Positions 25,801 through 34,100 are shown, counted from the stretch's first letter. The stretch: 64,000 nucleotides of DNA from Acidiferrimicrobium sp. IK (GCF_025499425.1 NZ_JAIMCB010000001.1:186001-250000), one strand, 5' to 3'. Notes: generated by a model not told the origin, from the letters alone. Translations and numbers: made by a program.

Positions 25801-27170
25801 TGACCCTCGACCACCTCTCGATGCAGGTGATCAACGACGGCCGTCACTCCCTGCCGACCCGGGTCACGATCCAGGCCGGCGGGCAGTCCCGCACCGTCAC
25901 CCTCCCCCCGCTGGCCGTCGGGCAGGGCCGCCCGCAGGGCGCAACGTCGCCGGAGGAGGTCCGCTTCGCCCCGATCGCGGGGAGCAGCGTCACCGTCACG
26001 ATCGACGCGGTGAAGGAGGTCCGGGTGCCGGACTACTACTCCACCTTCGCCGGCACGACCGACGAGCTGCCCGTCGGGATAGCCGAGCTGGGCCTTCCTG
26101 TGCGGGCGCCCGCCGTGGCGACGCAGGTGCCGGTCCAGTGCCGCACCGACGTGCTGGCGGTGGACGGCACGCCGATCCCCGTCGAGGTCACCGGGTTGAG
26201 CGCGACCGCTCTCGCCGGTCAGGGCGTGGCGATCCGCGGCTGCGGCGCGGCGGCCGGCGGCGTACGGCTGTCGGCCGGGCCCCACACGGTGACCACGTCG
26301 CTGCCGGAACCGTCGGGATGGGCGGTCGATACCCTCTCGCTCAGCTCCGGGCCGGGCGGAGCGGCCTCGGCCAACCCGGCGCCGGCCAGCGCCCTGCGGA
26401 CTCCCGCGGTGCAAGTGCTGCACCAGGACCGGACCTCGCTCACCGTGCGGGTCCCCAAGACGCGCGGGCCGATGTGGCTGGTCCTCGGGCAGAGTCTGAG
26501 CTCGGGCTGGCAGGCGACGCTGCCGGACGGCCGCAGCCTGGGACCGCCGGTGCTGGTCGACGGGTACGCCAACGGGTGGTACCTCCCGGGCGGCACCGCC
26601 GCCTCCACGGTGATCACCCTCCGGTGGGGCCCGCAACGACTGGTGTGGGCGGCCATCGCCGTGTCCGCCGCCGCGCTGGCGGTGTCGGGGGGTGTGGCCA
26701 TCGCACCGCCATCAGCCCTGGCGTGGGTCCGCCGGACCCGGCTGCTGCCATCCGGGAAGCGCCGGGAGCGCCCGGCCCGTCGCCGGCCGCTCATGGAACG
26801 GCGCGCTGCTCCGCAACTGGCGACCGTTCTCGTCTCGGGGGTCATCGCCGCGACGTCCCGCCCCGCCATCGGCGGCGCCCTCCTCGTGGCCGCCGCGCTG
26901 GGAGGGCGGGTCCGAGCGGCGCGGGTCGCGGTGCGCGCCGGCGCGGTCATCGCGTTCGCCGCGACGGGCGCCTACATGGTCGTCGAGCAGGCCCGCTGGC
27001 GGTACTGGCCCACCATCGACTGGCCGCTCTCCTTCCCGGCGGCCAACGACCTGGCGTGGGTCGCGGTGTCGCTCGCCGTCGCCGACGTCTGTGCCGGCGG
27101 GTGGGCGCTCGATCGCCGGCGGCGAGCCGCTCGGGTCGCGCCCGCCCCGGTCGACGGTGACGCCCCCTGA
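22803..27170 (+). CDS. AftD-like alpha-(1->3)-arabinofuranosyltransferase
   Basis: A 1455-aa membrane protein close in size to mycobacterial AftD (about 1400), which adds arabinofuranose branches to arabinogalactan/lipoarabinomannan outside the membrane. Residues 1 to about 430 form a GT-C multi-helix domain, opening with DTKQYLYLDPGRL near residue 36, characteristic of this family. Two discoidin-like carbohydrate-binding modules follow, near residues 735-840 (ALDGDRATAW) and 960-1090 (AVDGNPSTAW), and C-terminal helices lie after about 1278. GTG start at 22803, 24 bp after the DMT gene. No linked arabinan genes are in this window. It suggests an arabinan-decorated wall polymer. Confidence 0.85.
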   Translation: MRRRPDTQRVSMVTAMALAAFVPLLLTKPGQVAADTKQYLYLDPGRLTVGAASMWDPSTGLGTVTHQNIGYLWPMGPYYTLIEWLGVPVWIGQRVWMGALLLAAGWGAAWCAQRLGLGLLGATVAGFAYMLTPYIIDYIARTSALVMPWSALGWFIGLTAVAARTGRWKPVAVFAWIVAFVGGVNATSIFLVGLGPVAWLVLAVVGTREISARRAVHTAARIAGASLLVSLWWIAGLIVEGRYGINVIKTTETVATVAHTSSAAEVARGLGYWYFYGWDKVQPWTQAAVPYTQSLWLLAVSFSVPTLAVGLGWAGRWRYRPFAIALVGLGTVVAVGAYPYAHPSVFGQAIKSAASGSTLALATRSVDRVVPLVVLGLALLLGSGTDWARSHGSAPGLLVGAACVGLVAADLPPLWTGQLVADNLARPSSVPAYWHQAAAYLDAGGDATRVLGLPGEDFAAYSWGVTQDPVAPGLMTRPYVARQVVPAGTPAAADLLRALDEPLQEGSLDPASIAPIARLMSVGDILVQSDLQSERYGTPLPQVLWQRLQPTPAGLSSPVGFGAPNPAAPIRYPLDNEERLALPAGAAQPPALAVFGVPGARPLVRTEAATSPLLVAGDGSGLVEAAAAGLLATNATVLYSGSLDTDPQRFAQAMADGAQLVLTDTNLRAGQRWGTLSDNIGEAETLTPPLTTDPSDYPLPVFPGAGSDAQTVAQLTGARAVRATAYGNPVTYTPEDRPANALDGDRATAWTFGAHSAVAGQRIRVDLDHPVSLDHVTLLQALGTRHITAVTVEAGGHPVAHALLGAASLHGAGQVVRFPTTTTARVDVVVDGATGGAHQRFDGLGPVGFREISIPGTQPVRGALRLPTDLLKRAGAASQSHPLTILLARRRAPQPPRTDPERRIVRTFTLPTARSFRVGGTAEIATTDPDQQIDGLTGRVLTPGGGGPVGVLEASSSGRLIGDRASTAMAAVDGNPSTAWVPETGPQAGASLHYQLSGPVTLDHLSMQVINDGRHSLPTRVTIQAGGQSRTVTLPPLAVGQGRPQGATSPEEVRFAPIAGSSVTVTIDAVKEVRVPDYYSTFAGTTDELPVGIAELGLPVRAPAVATQVPVQCRTDVLAVDGTPIPVEVTGLSATALAGQGVAIRGCGAAAGGVRLSAGPHTVTTSLPEPSGWAVDTLSLSSGPGGAASANPAPASALRTPAVQVLHQDRTSLTVRVPKTRGPMWLVLGQSLSSGWQATLPDGRSLGPPVLVDGYANGWYLPGGTAASTVITLRWGPQRLVWAAIAVSAAALAVSGGVAIAPPSALAWVRRTRLLPSGKRRERPARRRPLMERRAAPQLATVLVSGVIAATSRPAIGGALLVAAALGGRVRAARVAVRAGAVIAFAATGAYMVVEQARWRYWPTIDWPLSFPAANDLAWVAVSLAVADVCAGGWALDRRRRAARVAPAPVDGDAP

Positions 27171-27212
27171 CCGCCGGGAGGTAGCCGAGGCCTCCGCCCC
27201 CGTCGGGTATGT

Positions 27213-27228
27213 TTGACATCGACATCAG
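27213..27228 (+). promoter_or_regulatory. Operator copy F, upstream of P450 paralog 2
   Basis: TTGACATCGACATCAG. A TATGTT hexamer at 27208-27213 directly precedes it and may be the -10, which would place the operator over the transcription start. It is 83 bp before the P450 start codon. Confidence 0.65.
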
Positions 27229-27310
27229 CTCCACCGCCCGGACGTATGGCCGGCACGCGAGCGAGGAGCGGTGAAGCCGCCTGGGGGGAACACGGGGTGA
27301 GGCAGCCATC

Positions 27311-28513
27311 ATGAGCGTGACAGAGATCTACTACGACCCCTACGACTTCGAGATCGACGCCGACCCGTACCCGGTGTGGAAGCGGATGCGCGACGAGGCG
27401 CCCCTGTACTACAACGCCGAGCACGACTTCTACGCCCTGAGCCGGTTCGATGACGTCGAGAAGGCCATCATCGACTGGGGCACGTACCGCTCCGGCCGGG
27501 GTTCGGTGCTGGAGCTGATCCGGGCCAACATCGAGATGCCCTCCGGCCTGATCCTCTTCGAGGACCCGCCGGTCCACGACGTGCACCGCGGCTTGATGTC
27601 GAGGGTGTTCACCCCGAAGAAGATGGCTGCCATCGAGCCCAAGGTCCGCGAGTTCTGCGCCAGGACGCTCGACCCGCTGGTCGGCTCCGGGGAGTTCGAC
27701 TTCATCCGCGACCTCGGCGCGCAGATGCCGATGCGCACCATCGGCTACCTCCTCGGGATACCCGAGTCGGACCAAGAGGCGATCAGGGACCGCCTCGACG
27801 CCAGCCTCCGCCTCGAGGAGGGCACCACCGGCCAGGTGCCCGACCGCTACGAGCCCGGCAACAACGACAACGAGGAATTCGAGCACTACATCGACTGGCG
27901 TGCCGAGCACCCTTCGGACGACTTGATGACCGAACTGCTCAACGCCGAGTTCGACGACGAGACCGGCACCCGCCGCCGGCTGCGGCGCGACGAAGTGCTC
28001 ACCTACGTCACCTTGTTGGCCGGCGCCGGCAACGAGACCACCACCAGGCTCATCGGGTGGACGGGCAAGACCCTGGGCGAGCACCCGGACCAGCGGCGCG
28101 AGATCGCCGCGGACCGCTCGCTGATCCCCAACGCCATCGAGGAGATCCTGCGCTTCGAGGCGCCCTCCCCCGTGCAGGCCCGCTACGTCGCCCGCGACGT
28201 CGAGCACTACGGCACCACCGTCCCTGAAGGCAGCGTCATGGTCGTGCTCAACGGGTCGGCCAACCGCGACGAGCGGCGCTTCCCCGACGGGGACCGTTTC
28301 GACATCCACCGCAAGATCGGTCACCACCTGAGCTTCGGGTACGGCCTTCACTTCTGCCTCGGAGCGGCCCTGGCCCGCCTCGAGGGACGGGTCGCGCTCG
28401 ACGAGGTCCTCACCCGGTTCCCGGATTGGGAGATCGACTACGACCACGCCGTGCAGGCCCGGACGTCCACCGTCCGCGGGTGGGAGACGCTCCCGGTCCG
28501 CACCGACGTCTGA
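27311..28513 (+). CDS. Cytochrome P450, paralog 2
   Basis: A 400-aa P450 nearly collinear with the protein encoded at 8399-9607; most aligned residues are identical by eye, with the largest differences near residues 175-195 and 15 residues at the C-terminus. The I-helix is AGAGNETTTR, K-helix EEILRFEAP, heme loop FGYGLHFCLG (Cys near residue 347). It has its own operator (F) and is monocistronic, flanked by envelope genes on both sides, so it appears to be a transposed or duplicated regulon member. Substrate is probably the same class as paralog 1. Confidence 0.93.
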   Translation: MSVTEIYYDPYDFEIDADPYPVWKRMRDEAPLYYNAEHDFYALSRFDDVEKAIIDWGTYRSGRGSVLELIRANIEMPSGLILFEDPPVHDVHRGLMSRVFTPKKMAAIEPKVREFCARTLDPLVGSGEFDFIRDLGAQMPMRTIGYLLGIPESDQEAIRDRLDASLRLEEGTTGQVPDRYEPGNNDNEEFEHYIDWRAEHPSDDLMTELLNAEFDDETGTRRRLRRDEVLTYVTLLAGAGNETTTRLIGWTGKTLGEHPDQRREIAADRSLIPNAIEEILRFEAPSPVQARYVARDVEHYGTTVPEGSVMVVLNGSANRDERRFPDGDRFDIHRKIGHHLSFGYGLHFCLGAALARLEGRVALDEVLTRFPDWEIDYDHAVQARTSTVRGWETLPVRTDV

Positions 28514-28541
28514 GCCGGCGGCCGCGGCCCTGAACCGGCTC
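28512..28541 (+). terminator. Hairpin after P450 paralog 2
   Basis: GAGCCGG (28512-28518) and CCGGCTC (28535-28541) form a 7-bp stem beginning in the P450 stop codon, with further GC pairing possible inside. No T-tract follows. It may separate the P450 from the glycosyltransferase unit, whose possible -10 TATACA lies at 28543-28548. Confidence 0.35.
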
Positions 28542-28624
28542 CTATACAGTTGCCGCCGCTTGGTCGGTCGGCTCCGGGTTCGCGTCGGGGGGAGCGTGTC
28601 GCTGCACATGAGAGGGCACCTGAC

Positions 28625-30757
28625 GTGACCGTGCCCAACCTCACGGGCCGCCACCCGTCACCGACAACCGACATGTCCGGACCGGGGACGCCCGAGGCGT
28701 CCGCGCCGGGCGACGCCCGCCTGTGGCGGGCCGCGCTGATCGGACTGGCGGTCCTCGGCCTGGCCATACGAGTGGCCGCGGTGCTGGCCCGCCCGCACCT
28801 GAAGGCGTCCGGCGACGCGCTGTTCTACAACGAGGAGGCCAACCTCCTCGTAGCGGGCAAGGGGTGGGTCAACCCGCTCCAGGTCCTCGCCGGCCACCGG
28901 GGGGCGCCCACCGCCGCGTTCCCGCCGCTGTTCACCCTGGTGCTGGCCGCCGCGTCGCTGGTCGGTTTCAAGTCGTTCCTGGCCCACCGGATCTGGTGCG
29001 CGGTAATCGGCGCCGCCTCGGTGGCCGTCGCCGGGGGCACCGGTCGCTGCGTCGCCGGTCGGCGCGTCGGCCTGCTGGCAGCCGGAGTGGTCGCCGTCTA
29101 CCCCAACTTGTGGATGAGCGACGACCTGGCCATGTCGGAGACGCTCTCGCCGCTCCTCGTCCTGGCCGTGCTGTGGGCGGCGTACGCCCTGTGGCGGTCA
29201 CCGTCGCTGCGGCGCAGCGCGCTGCTCGGGCTGCTGCTCGGGCTGGCGACCCTCGGCCGCGACGAGATGGCGGTGCTAGCTCCGCTGCTCATCGTGCCCC
29301 TCGCTGTCGGCTCCCGCCGCTCCTGGCGGCGACGGGCCGCGCTGTTCGCCGCTGCGGGCGGGGCCGGGCTGCTCGCCCTGGCGCCGTGGGTGGGCTACAA
29401 CATGACCCGCTTCGACACGCCGGTGTTCGTGTCCGACGGCCTCGGAGTGACCTTGGCGTCGGCCAACTGCGACCGGACCTGGTACGGCGCCGACGCCGGC
29501 TACTGGTCGATGCCCTGCTCGGCTGCGGTGCCCTACAACCCGGCCGCCGACGAGGCGGTGCAAGGCGCCGAGGCGCAGCGCTACGCCGTCCACTACATCC
29601 GGACCCACCTCGGCGGCCTGCCGAGGATCGAAGCCATCCGCCTGGGCCGGGCCTTCGGCGCCTACCGGCCCCTGCAGCAGATCAACTTCGACACGTTCAT
29701 CGAAGGGCGTCCCCACGCCTGGGCGCTCACCGGCCTCGCCATGTACTACGCCCTGGTGCCCATGGCCCTCGCCGGCGGCGTGGTGCTGCGCCGTCGGGGC
29801 GTGCCGGTGTTCCCGCTGGTGGCGGTGATCGCAGACGTCGCCATATCCGTCCTCTTGACCTTCGGGCAGACCCGGTACCGTTCGATAGCCGAGCCGGTAC
29901 TGGCCCTCCTAGCGGCCGTCGCCGTCGACGGGATGCTGCGCCGGCGCAACGCCCGCCGCTCGCCGGTACCCGCCCGGGTCACGGCAACGCCCGGCGGTCG
30001 CGGTGTCGACACCAAGGACGTCTTGGTGGTCGTGCCCGCCCTCAACGAGGAGGCGTCGGTCGCGGGGGTCGTGCGGGAGATCCGAGCCGCTGTCTCCGAC
30101 GTCACGGTGCTGGTAGTCAACGACGGGTCCAACGACGCCACCGCGGTGCTGGCCAGGGCGGCCGGGGCGCTCGTCGCTTCTTCCCCCTTCACCCTGGGGG
30201 TGGGCGGCGCGATGCGAATCGGGTTCCGTTACGCCCAGCTGCGCGGGTTTCGTGTGGTCGTCCAAGTCGACGCCGACGGCCAGCATGATCCCGCCGACAT
30301 CCCGCGGCTGGTCGCCGCCCTGGGCGACTGGAGCGGACCCAGCGTCGTGCTCGGGACCCGCTTCGGGGTGTCGGACCATCCCAAGGTGTCACGCCCGCGT
30401 CGGGTCGCGATGCGGGCACTGGCCCGCTACGTGTCGCGCCGGACCGGCGTCGCCCTCGACGACGTCACTTCCGGGTTCCGGGCCCACAACCGCGCCGCCA
30501 TCGACCTCTTCGCCCGCCTCTACCCGGCCGAGTATCTCTCCGACACCGTCGAGTCACTGGTCATCGCCCACGACGCGGGCGCCGTCATCGGGCAGGTCCC
30601 GGTCCGCATGCGCGAGCGGGCCGGGGGCTCCCCGAGCCAGAACCTCCTCCGGGCGGCGACCTACCTGGTGCGGGTAGGTTTCATACTGGGGCTGGCGAGG
30701 CTGCGCCGGGGGCCCGCAACGTCGAGCAAGGAGGAGCCGTGGCCGGTGTCCATCTGA
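28625..30757 (+). CDS. GT-C membrane glycosyltransferase fused to GT2 glycosyltransferase
   Basis: A 710-aa fusion. Residues about 35-440 are a multi-helix GT39/ArnT-like membrane glycosyltransferase using a lipid-linked sugar (an early acidic segment SGDALFYNEEANLL and a GRDEMAVLAPLL loop). Residues about 465-685 are a GT2 domain: VVVPALNEEASV, LVVNDGSNDATA, and the metal motif DADGQHDP, resembling dolichyl-phosphate mannose synthase-like enzymes. The cytosolic domain probably makes the polyprenyl-phosphate sugar that the membrane domain uses. GTG 28625 is used; a weak purine-rich site precedes it. It overlaps the DUF2304 gene. Confidence 0.82.
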   Translation: MTVPNLTGRHPSPTTDMSGPGTPEASAPGDARLWRAALIGLAVLGLAIRVAAVLARPHLKASGDALFYNEEANLLVAGKGWVNPLQVLAGHRGAPTAAFPPLFTLVLAAASLVGFKSFLAHRIWCAVIGAASVAVAGGTGRCVAGRRVGLLAAGVVAVYPNLWMSDDLAMSETLSPLLVLAVLWAAYALWRSPSLRRSALLGLLLGLATLGRDEMAVLAPLLIVPLAVGSRRSWRRRAALFAAAGGAGLLALAPWVGYNMTRFDTPVFVSDGLGVTLASANCDRTWYGADAGYWSMPCSAAVPYNPAADEAVQGAEAQRYAVHYIRTHLGGLPRIEAIRLGRAFGAYRPLQQINFDTFIEGRPHAWALTGLAMYYALVPMALAGGVVLRRRGVPVFPLVAVIADVAISVLLTFGQTRYRSIAEPVLALLAAVAVDGMLRRRNARRSPVPARVTATPGGRGVDTKDVLVVVPALNEEASVAGVVREIRAAVSDVTVLVVNDGSNDATAVLARAAGALVASSPFTLGVGGAMRIGFRYAQLRGFRVVVQVDADGQHDPADIPRLVAALGDWSGPSVVLGTRFGVSDHPKVSRPRRVAMRALARYVSRRTGVALDDVTSGFRAHNRAAIDLFARLYPAEYLSDTVESLVIAHDAGAVIGQVPVRMRERAGGSPSQNLLRAATYLVRVGFILGLARLRRGPATSSKEEPWPVSI

Positions 30758-31176
30758 TAGCGCTGGTCGCCGCGGTGGTCACCATCGCCGCGTTGGTCGA
30801 AATGCTGCGCCGGCGCCAGATCCGCCAGAAGTACGCCATCACCTGGGTGCTGGTCGGCGTCGCGGTAGCGGTCGTGGCCGTCGACCCGGGGCTGTTCAAC
30901 GGTTTGGCGCACGCGCTGGGGGTCATCAACCCGCCCGATCTGCTGGCGGTGATGGCCGCGTTGTTCCTGCTGCTCGTGACGGTTCACCTGAGCTGGGAGA
31001 TCGGGCGGCTCGAGGACCGCTCCAGGCTCCTAGCCGAAGAAGTGGCGTTGCTGCGAGCCGACCTCGAGGAACGCGACGCGCGGGACCGGACCGGTCGGCG
31101 CAGCACCGACGGGAGCGGGTACGCCGACGGCGTCGTGGCCGTGGCGTCAGGTGAGGGCCGCCCCACGGTGGCGTGA
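30739..31176 (+). CDS. DUF2304-domain membrane protein
   Basis: A 145-aa protein with three hydrophobic helices in residues 1-90, the signature of DUF2304 (LRRRQIRQKYAITWVLVG), then a charged coiled-coil-like tail (RLEDRSRLLAEEVALLRADLEE) and a disordered end. DUF2304 proteins commonly sit beside GT2 polyprenyl-phosphate sugar synthases and are thought to be membrane partners. The GTG start lies inside the last codons of the upstream fusion, so translation is coupled. Its 3' end overlaps the convergent GT4 gene by 30 bp. Confidence 0.8.
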   Translation: MAGVHLIALVAAVVTIAALVEMLRRRQIRQKYAITWVLVGVAVAVVAVDPGLFNGLAHALGVINPPDLLAVMAALFLLLVTVHLSWEIGRLEDRSRLLAEEVALLRADLEERDARDRTGRRSTDGSGYADGVVAVASGEGRPTVA

Positions 31177-32406
31177 GCCCGCCGCCCGCCGACGGTGGGC
31201 GTCGAGGGCCAGCATCTGCAGGGTCCCGAGCGCAGTACGGTCCCAGCTCAAAGCGCTCGCCCGCTGGGCGGCGCCTTCCTGCAGGCGGGCTCGCAGCGCC
31301 GGGCGTTCCACCAGCGCCCGCAACGCGGCTTCGAGCTGGGCCCGGTCCTCGAACAGCAGACCGCTGCGCCCGTCCCACACCGCGTCGCTGTGCCCGGCGA
31401 TGGCGGAGGCGATCGCCGGGGTCCGGCACGCCGCGGCTTCGGTGAGGGTCATGCCCCATCCCTCGAACGCGGACGCCGACATCACCGCCCACGCCCGGCG
31501 GTAAGCGGCGCGGAGGCTGTCGGCGTCGATGAACCCGGGCATGCGCAGCCACTCCGCCGCGCCGTGGCTGTCGATGCGGGCCTGCAGCGCGGCTCGTTCC
31601 GGCCCGGTCCCGACGATCAGCGCCTCGAGGGTGGGGTGCGCGGCGTGGACCGCGGCCAGCGCGTCGATGAGGACGTCGTAGCGCTTGTAGGGCATGAGCC
31701 GGCCGACCGCCACGAACAGCGGATGCTCGGCTCGAGTGCCGCCCGGCGCGTAGAACGGGTCGACGCCGGGATGGATGACCCGGATCTGGTCCTTGTCGAA
31801 GCCCATCATCGATACGATCGTGTCGCGGGAGGACTCGGATAGGGTCACGATCGGGGCGTTGCGGTAGAACGGCGGCGCGACCCGCAGCTCCAAGAACCTG
31901 CCGAACGCGGCGAGGGGCGCCGGCAGCGTGAGGTCCCACATCCCGTCGTGGACGTGGTGGAGGAACACCGTCTGGGCGCAGCCCGCCCACAGCGACGAGA
32001 AGAACGGCACGCCGTTCCATATCTCCACGACGCCGTCGGGCCGGCCCCGGGAGGACCGCAGGCGGCCGCCGAGGGCCACCGCCGGGAAGACGCTGTAGCG
32101 GCCGGCGGGGCGTCGCAGCCGCACGTCGCCGTAGGTGTCGCAGGACTGGTGGCCAGGGGAGCGGGACGCCTTCATGGTCACGTCGATCCCGGCGCTCGCC
32201 CATCGTTCGGCGATGCGGGCGGCGTGCAGCTCGGAGCCGCCCGCTTCGGGATGCCCCATGTCCCGCCACGCGACCATCTCCACCCTAGACAGGCCTGCAC
32301 CGGTCGCGATGACCTCCAGCGACTCGGTTTCGAGCTGCGCCAGGGAGGCGCCTGCATCGAGCAGGGCCAGGTCCGGTGCTGGCACGCCGGACTCGAGCGC
32401 GCTCAT
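31147..32406 (-). CDS. Glycosyltransferase family 4 (GT-B)
   Basis: A 419-aa GT-B glycosyltransferase transferring a sugar from a nucleotide donor. The N-terminal acceptor-domain segment MGHPEAGGSELHA (about residues 50-62) and the C-terminal donor-domain features VAVGRLMPYKRYDVLI (about 235-250), SAFEGWGMTLTEAAACRTP (about 322-340) are typical of the family, with the E-x7-E-like motif in the last. The start is the ATG that overlaps the acyltransferase stop by 4 bp. Likely part of a surface glycan operon with that acyltransferase. Confidence 0.87.
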   Translation of the reverse strand: MSALESGVPAPDLALLDAGASLAQLETESLEVIATGAGLSRVEMVAWRDMGHPEAGGSELHAARIAERWASAGIDVTMKASRSPGHQSCDTYGDVRLRRPAGRYSVFPAVALGGRLRSSRGRPDGVVEIWNGVPFFSSLWAGCAQTVFLHHVHDGMWDLTLPAPLAAFGRFLELRVAPPFYRNAPIVTLSESSRDTIVSMMGFDKDQIRVIHPGVDPFYAPGGTRAEHPLFVAVGRLMPYKRYDVLIDALAAVHAAHPTLEALIVGTGPERAALQARIDSHGAAEWLRMPGFIDADSLRAAYRRAWAVMSASAFEGWGMTLTEAAACRTPAIASAIAGHSDAVWDGRSGLLFEDRAQLEAALRALVERPALRARLQEGAAQRASALSWDRTALGTLQMLALDAHRRRAAGSRHRGAALT

Positions 32407-33644
32407 CGTTCCACCCCCAAGGCGAGCAGCTCCGCCGGGGCGGGCTCCGCTCCGGCTGGCGCCGGGCGGCGCAACCTGAGCCGGGGCCGGAGCCGCTGAG
32501 CCGGTCGTTCGACCACGAGGTAGCTGACGCCGGCGGAGGCGATGGCCAGCACGGTCACGATCGGCGCCAGCTCCCACCACGGAAAGCTGAAGAGCCGGTC
32601 GTGGCTCCAGCGCAAGAACTCCATGATCCACGCCTCGTGCCACAGGTATATGCCGTATGAGATGGCACCGAGGAGAGCCATGACCCGCAGCTGCAAGAAG
32701 CGCCTGACCACTCCGGCGTGCTGAGGGCCGAGGACCGCAGGCAGGACCAAGAAGACGCCGAACAGGCCGTAGAGACCCTGGCGCAGGAGGCTGTTGGCGA
32801 CGGTCGGGGTGTAGATCGGGAGCCGGTTTAGGGCGAGGTTGGACACGGCAACGAAGCAGACGGCCGCCGCCGCCCAGCTCAGCGCCGGCATGCTCGGGTG
32901 CGAGGTCCACGCCGGAGCGACGCCCCGGGCGCTGATCCACGCGGCGGCCACGGCCAGCAGCATCCCGAGGGCGAACAAGTCGATGTAGGCCGGCAACCAG
33001 TTGGTCATGGTCCGAGCCCACGGCCCGTTGTCCTCGAGGGCCACGGCTCGAAACGTCAGGCTTTCCGCTACCAGGCAGCCCAGCCCGACCAGCTCGATGC
33101 GGGCCTGCGCGGCCAGGGTCCGGCCGCCGCCGACGAGGCGGGCCCATAAGGGGATGAACAGGTAGAAGCTGAGCTCGGTGCAAAGCGACCACGCCTGGGT
33201 CATCCCGGTGAGGATGTGGCTGGGCAGGTAGATCTGCGCGAAGCCGAGGTAGACGGGGACCGACGCCCAGCCCGGCACCACGGTGTCGGCGTGGAGGACG
33301 TAGGTGATGACGATGAACGCCGTCCAGTACGCCGGGACGATGCGCAAGAACCTCCGGCGGAGAAAGGGGCCGGTGGCGGGATTGGGTCGCTGCCCGAAAT
33401 GGGCCAGCGCGAACGGACGGTAGAGGAGGAACCCGGAGATCACGAAGAACACGGCGACGCCGATCTCGAGGCGGGCGCTGTACGCGCCGAGGACCGAGTG
33501 GCGGGTCGTGAAACCGGAAACGAAGCTGGTGTGGACCCCGACCACACACAGCGCAGCGATCGCCCGTAGACCGTCGAAGCACGGTAGCCGTTGGTCGCGT
33601 GCGGCCAGCGCACCACGCGGCCGTCCCCTGCGTTCCCCCATCAC
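32403..33644 (-). CDS. Acyltransferase family 3 membrane protein (OafA-like)
   Basis: A 413-aa integral membrane acyltransferase expected to add acetyl or other acyl groups to a sugar. The N-terminal motif LPCFDGLRAIAALCVVGVH (about residues 19-37) holds the family's catalytic His region; FVISGFLLYRPF near 65 and RRFLRIVPAYW near 97 are also characteristic. About ten hydrophobic helices are visible. First gene of a two-gene minus-strand operon with the GT4 gene. A possible minus-strand -10, TATACA, lies at 33735-33740. Confidence 0.87.
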   Translation of the reverse strand: MMGERRGRPRGALAARDQRLPCFDGLRAIAALCVVGVHTSFVSGFTTRHSVLGAYSARLEIGVAVFFVISGFLLYRPFALAHFGQRPNPATGPFLRRRFLRIVPAYWTAFIVITYVLHADTVVPGWASVPVYLGFAQIYLPSHILTGMTQAWSLCTELSFYLFIPLWARLVGGGRTLAAQARIELVGLGCLVAESLTFRAVALEDNGPWARTMTNWLPAYIDLFALGMLLAVAAAWISARGVAPAWTSHPSMPALSWAAAAVCFVAVSNLALNRLPIYTPTVANSLLRQGLYGLFGVFLVLPAVLGPQHAGVVRRFLQLRVMALLGAISYGIYLWHEAWIMEFLRWSHDRLFSFPWWELAPIVTVLAIASAGVSYLVVERPAQRLRPRLRLRRPAPAGAEPAPAELLALGVER

Positions 33645-33821
33645 ATCCCTCTGGCCTCCGTCGCCCCTATGAGGCGAGACGCCCTGGTCGACGACGCCTG
33701 CTGGCTCGTTGGTAACCCATCTCCGACGGACACCTGTATAGCCGCGGCGCCCACCAGGCGCATACTTCAGCGGTCGTGCACCGCGGCGGGCGGCTGCCGC
33801 ACGCCACCGGTAGAGGAGAGG

Positions 33822-33837
33822 TTGACATCGAAGTCAG
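33822..33837 (+). promoter_or_regulatory. Operator copy G with promoter, upstream of small ORF
   Basis: TTGACATCGAAGTCAG. The first hexamer is a consensus -35; TATGCT at 33844-33849 follows after 16 bases as a good -10. It is 67 bp upstream of a GTG with a strong ribosome binding site. Confidence 0.7.
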
Positions 33838-33904
33838 TTACTGTATGCTCCGGCGATCCGGTCGTTCGGGGGGACGCCGCGGCCGGTCGAGGGGGGAGGC
33901 ACCG

Positions 33905-34081
33905 GTGAGCAGTCAGATCCGAGCGCTGGGGTGGTGTGTGGCCCGTCACCTTGCGGCCAGCGCCGCGCTGTTCGGCGTGGTAGTTCCCGACGCGGAGATC
34001 CCTGCCATGCCGCTGCGACCGCCCAAAGCGGGTCAGCTGTCGCTAGCGGACGAGTGCGAGCTGTTCTTGAGCGCCCGATAG
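33905..34081 (+). CDS. Small orphan protein of the operator regulon (58 aa)
   Basis: A 58-residue ORF of unknown function, starting with GTG after a strong GGGGGAGG-type ribosome binding site. Its promoter is regulon operator G. The protein has a short amphipathic or hydrophobic N-terminal stretch (ALGWCVARHLAASAALFGVVV, residues 7-27) and a polar C-terminus (LSLADECELFLSAR). It has one weak predicted helix long enough to touch a membrane but no signal peptidase motif. No family is recognised. The promoter, operator and ribosome binding site together make it more credible than its size alone would. Confidence 0.55.
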   Translation: MSSQIRALGWCVARHLAASAALFGVVVPDAEIPAMPLRPPKAGQLSLADECELFLSAR

Positions 34082-34100
34082 TCCAGCTGCGTCTCGCGGC

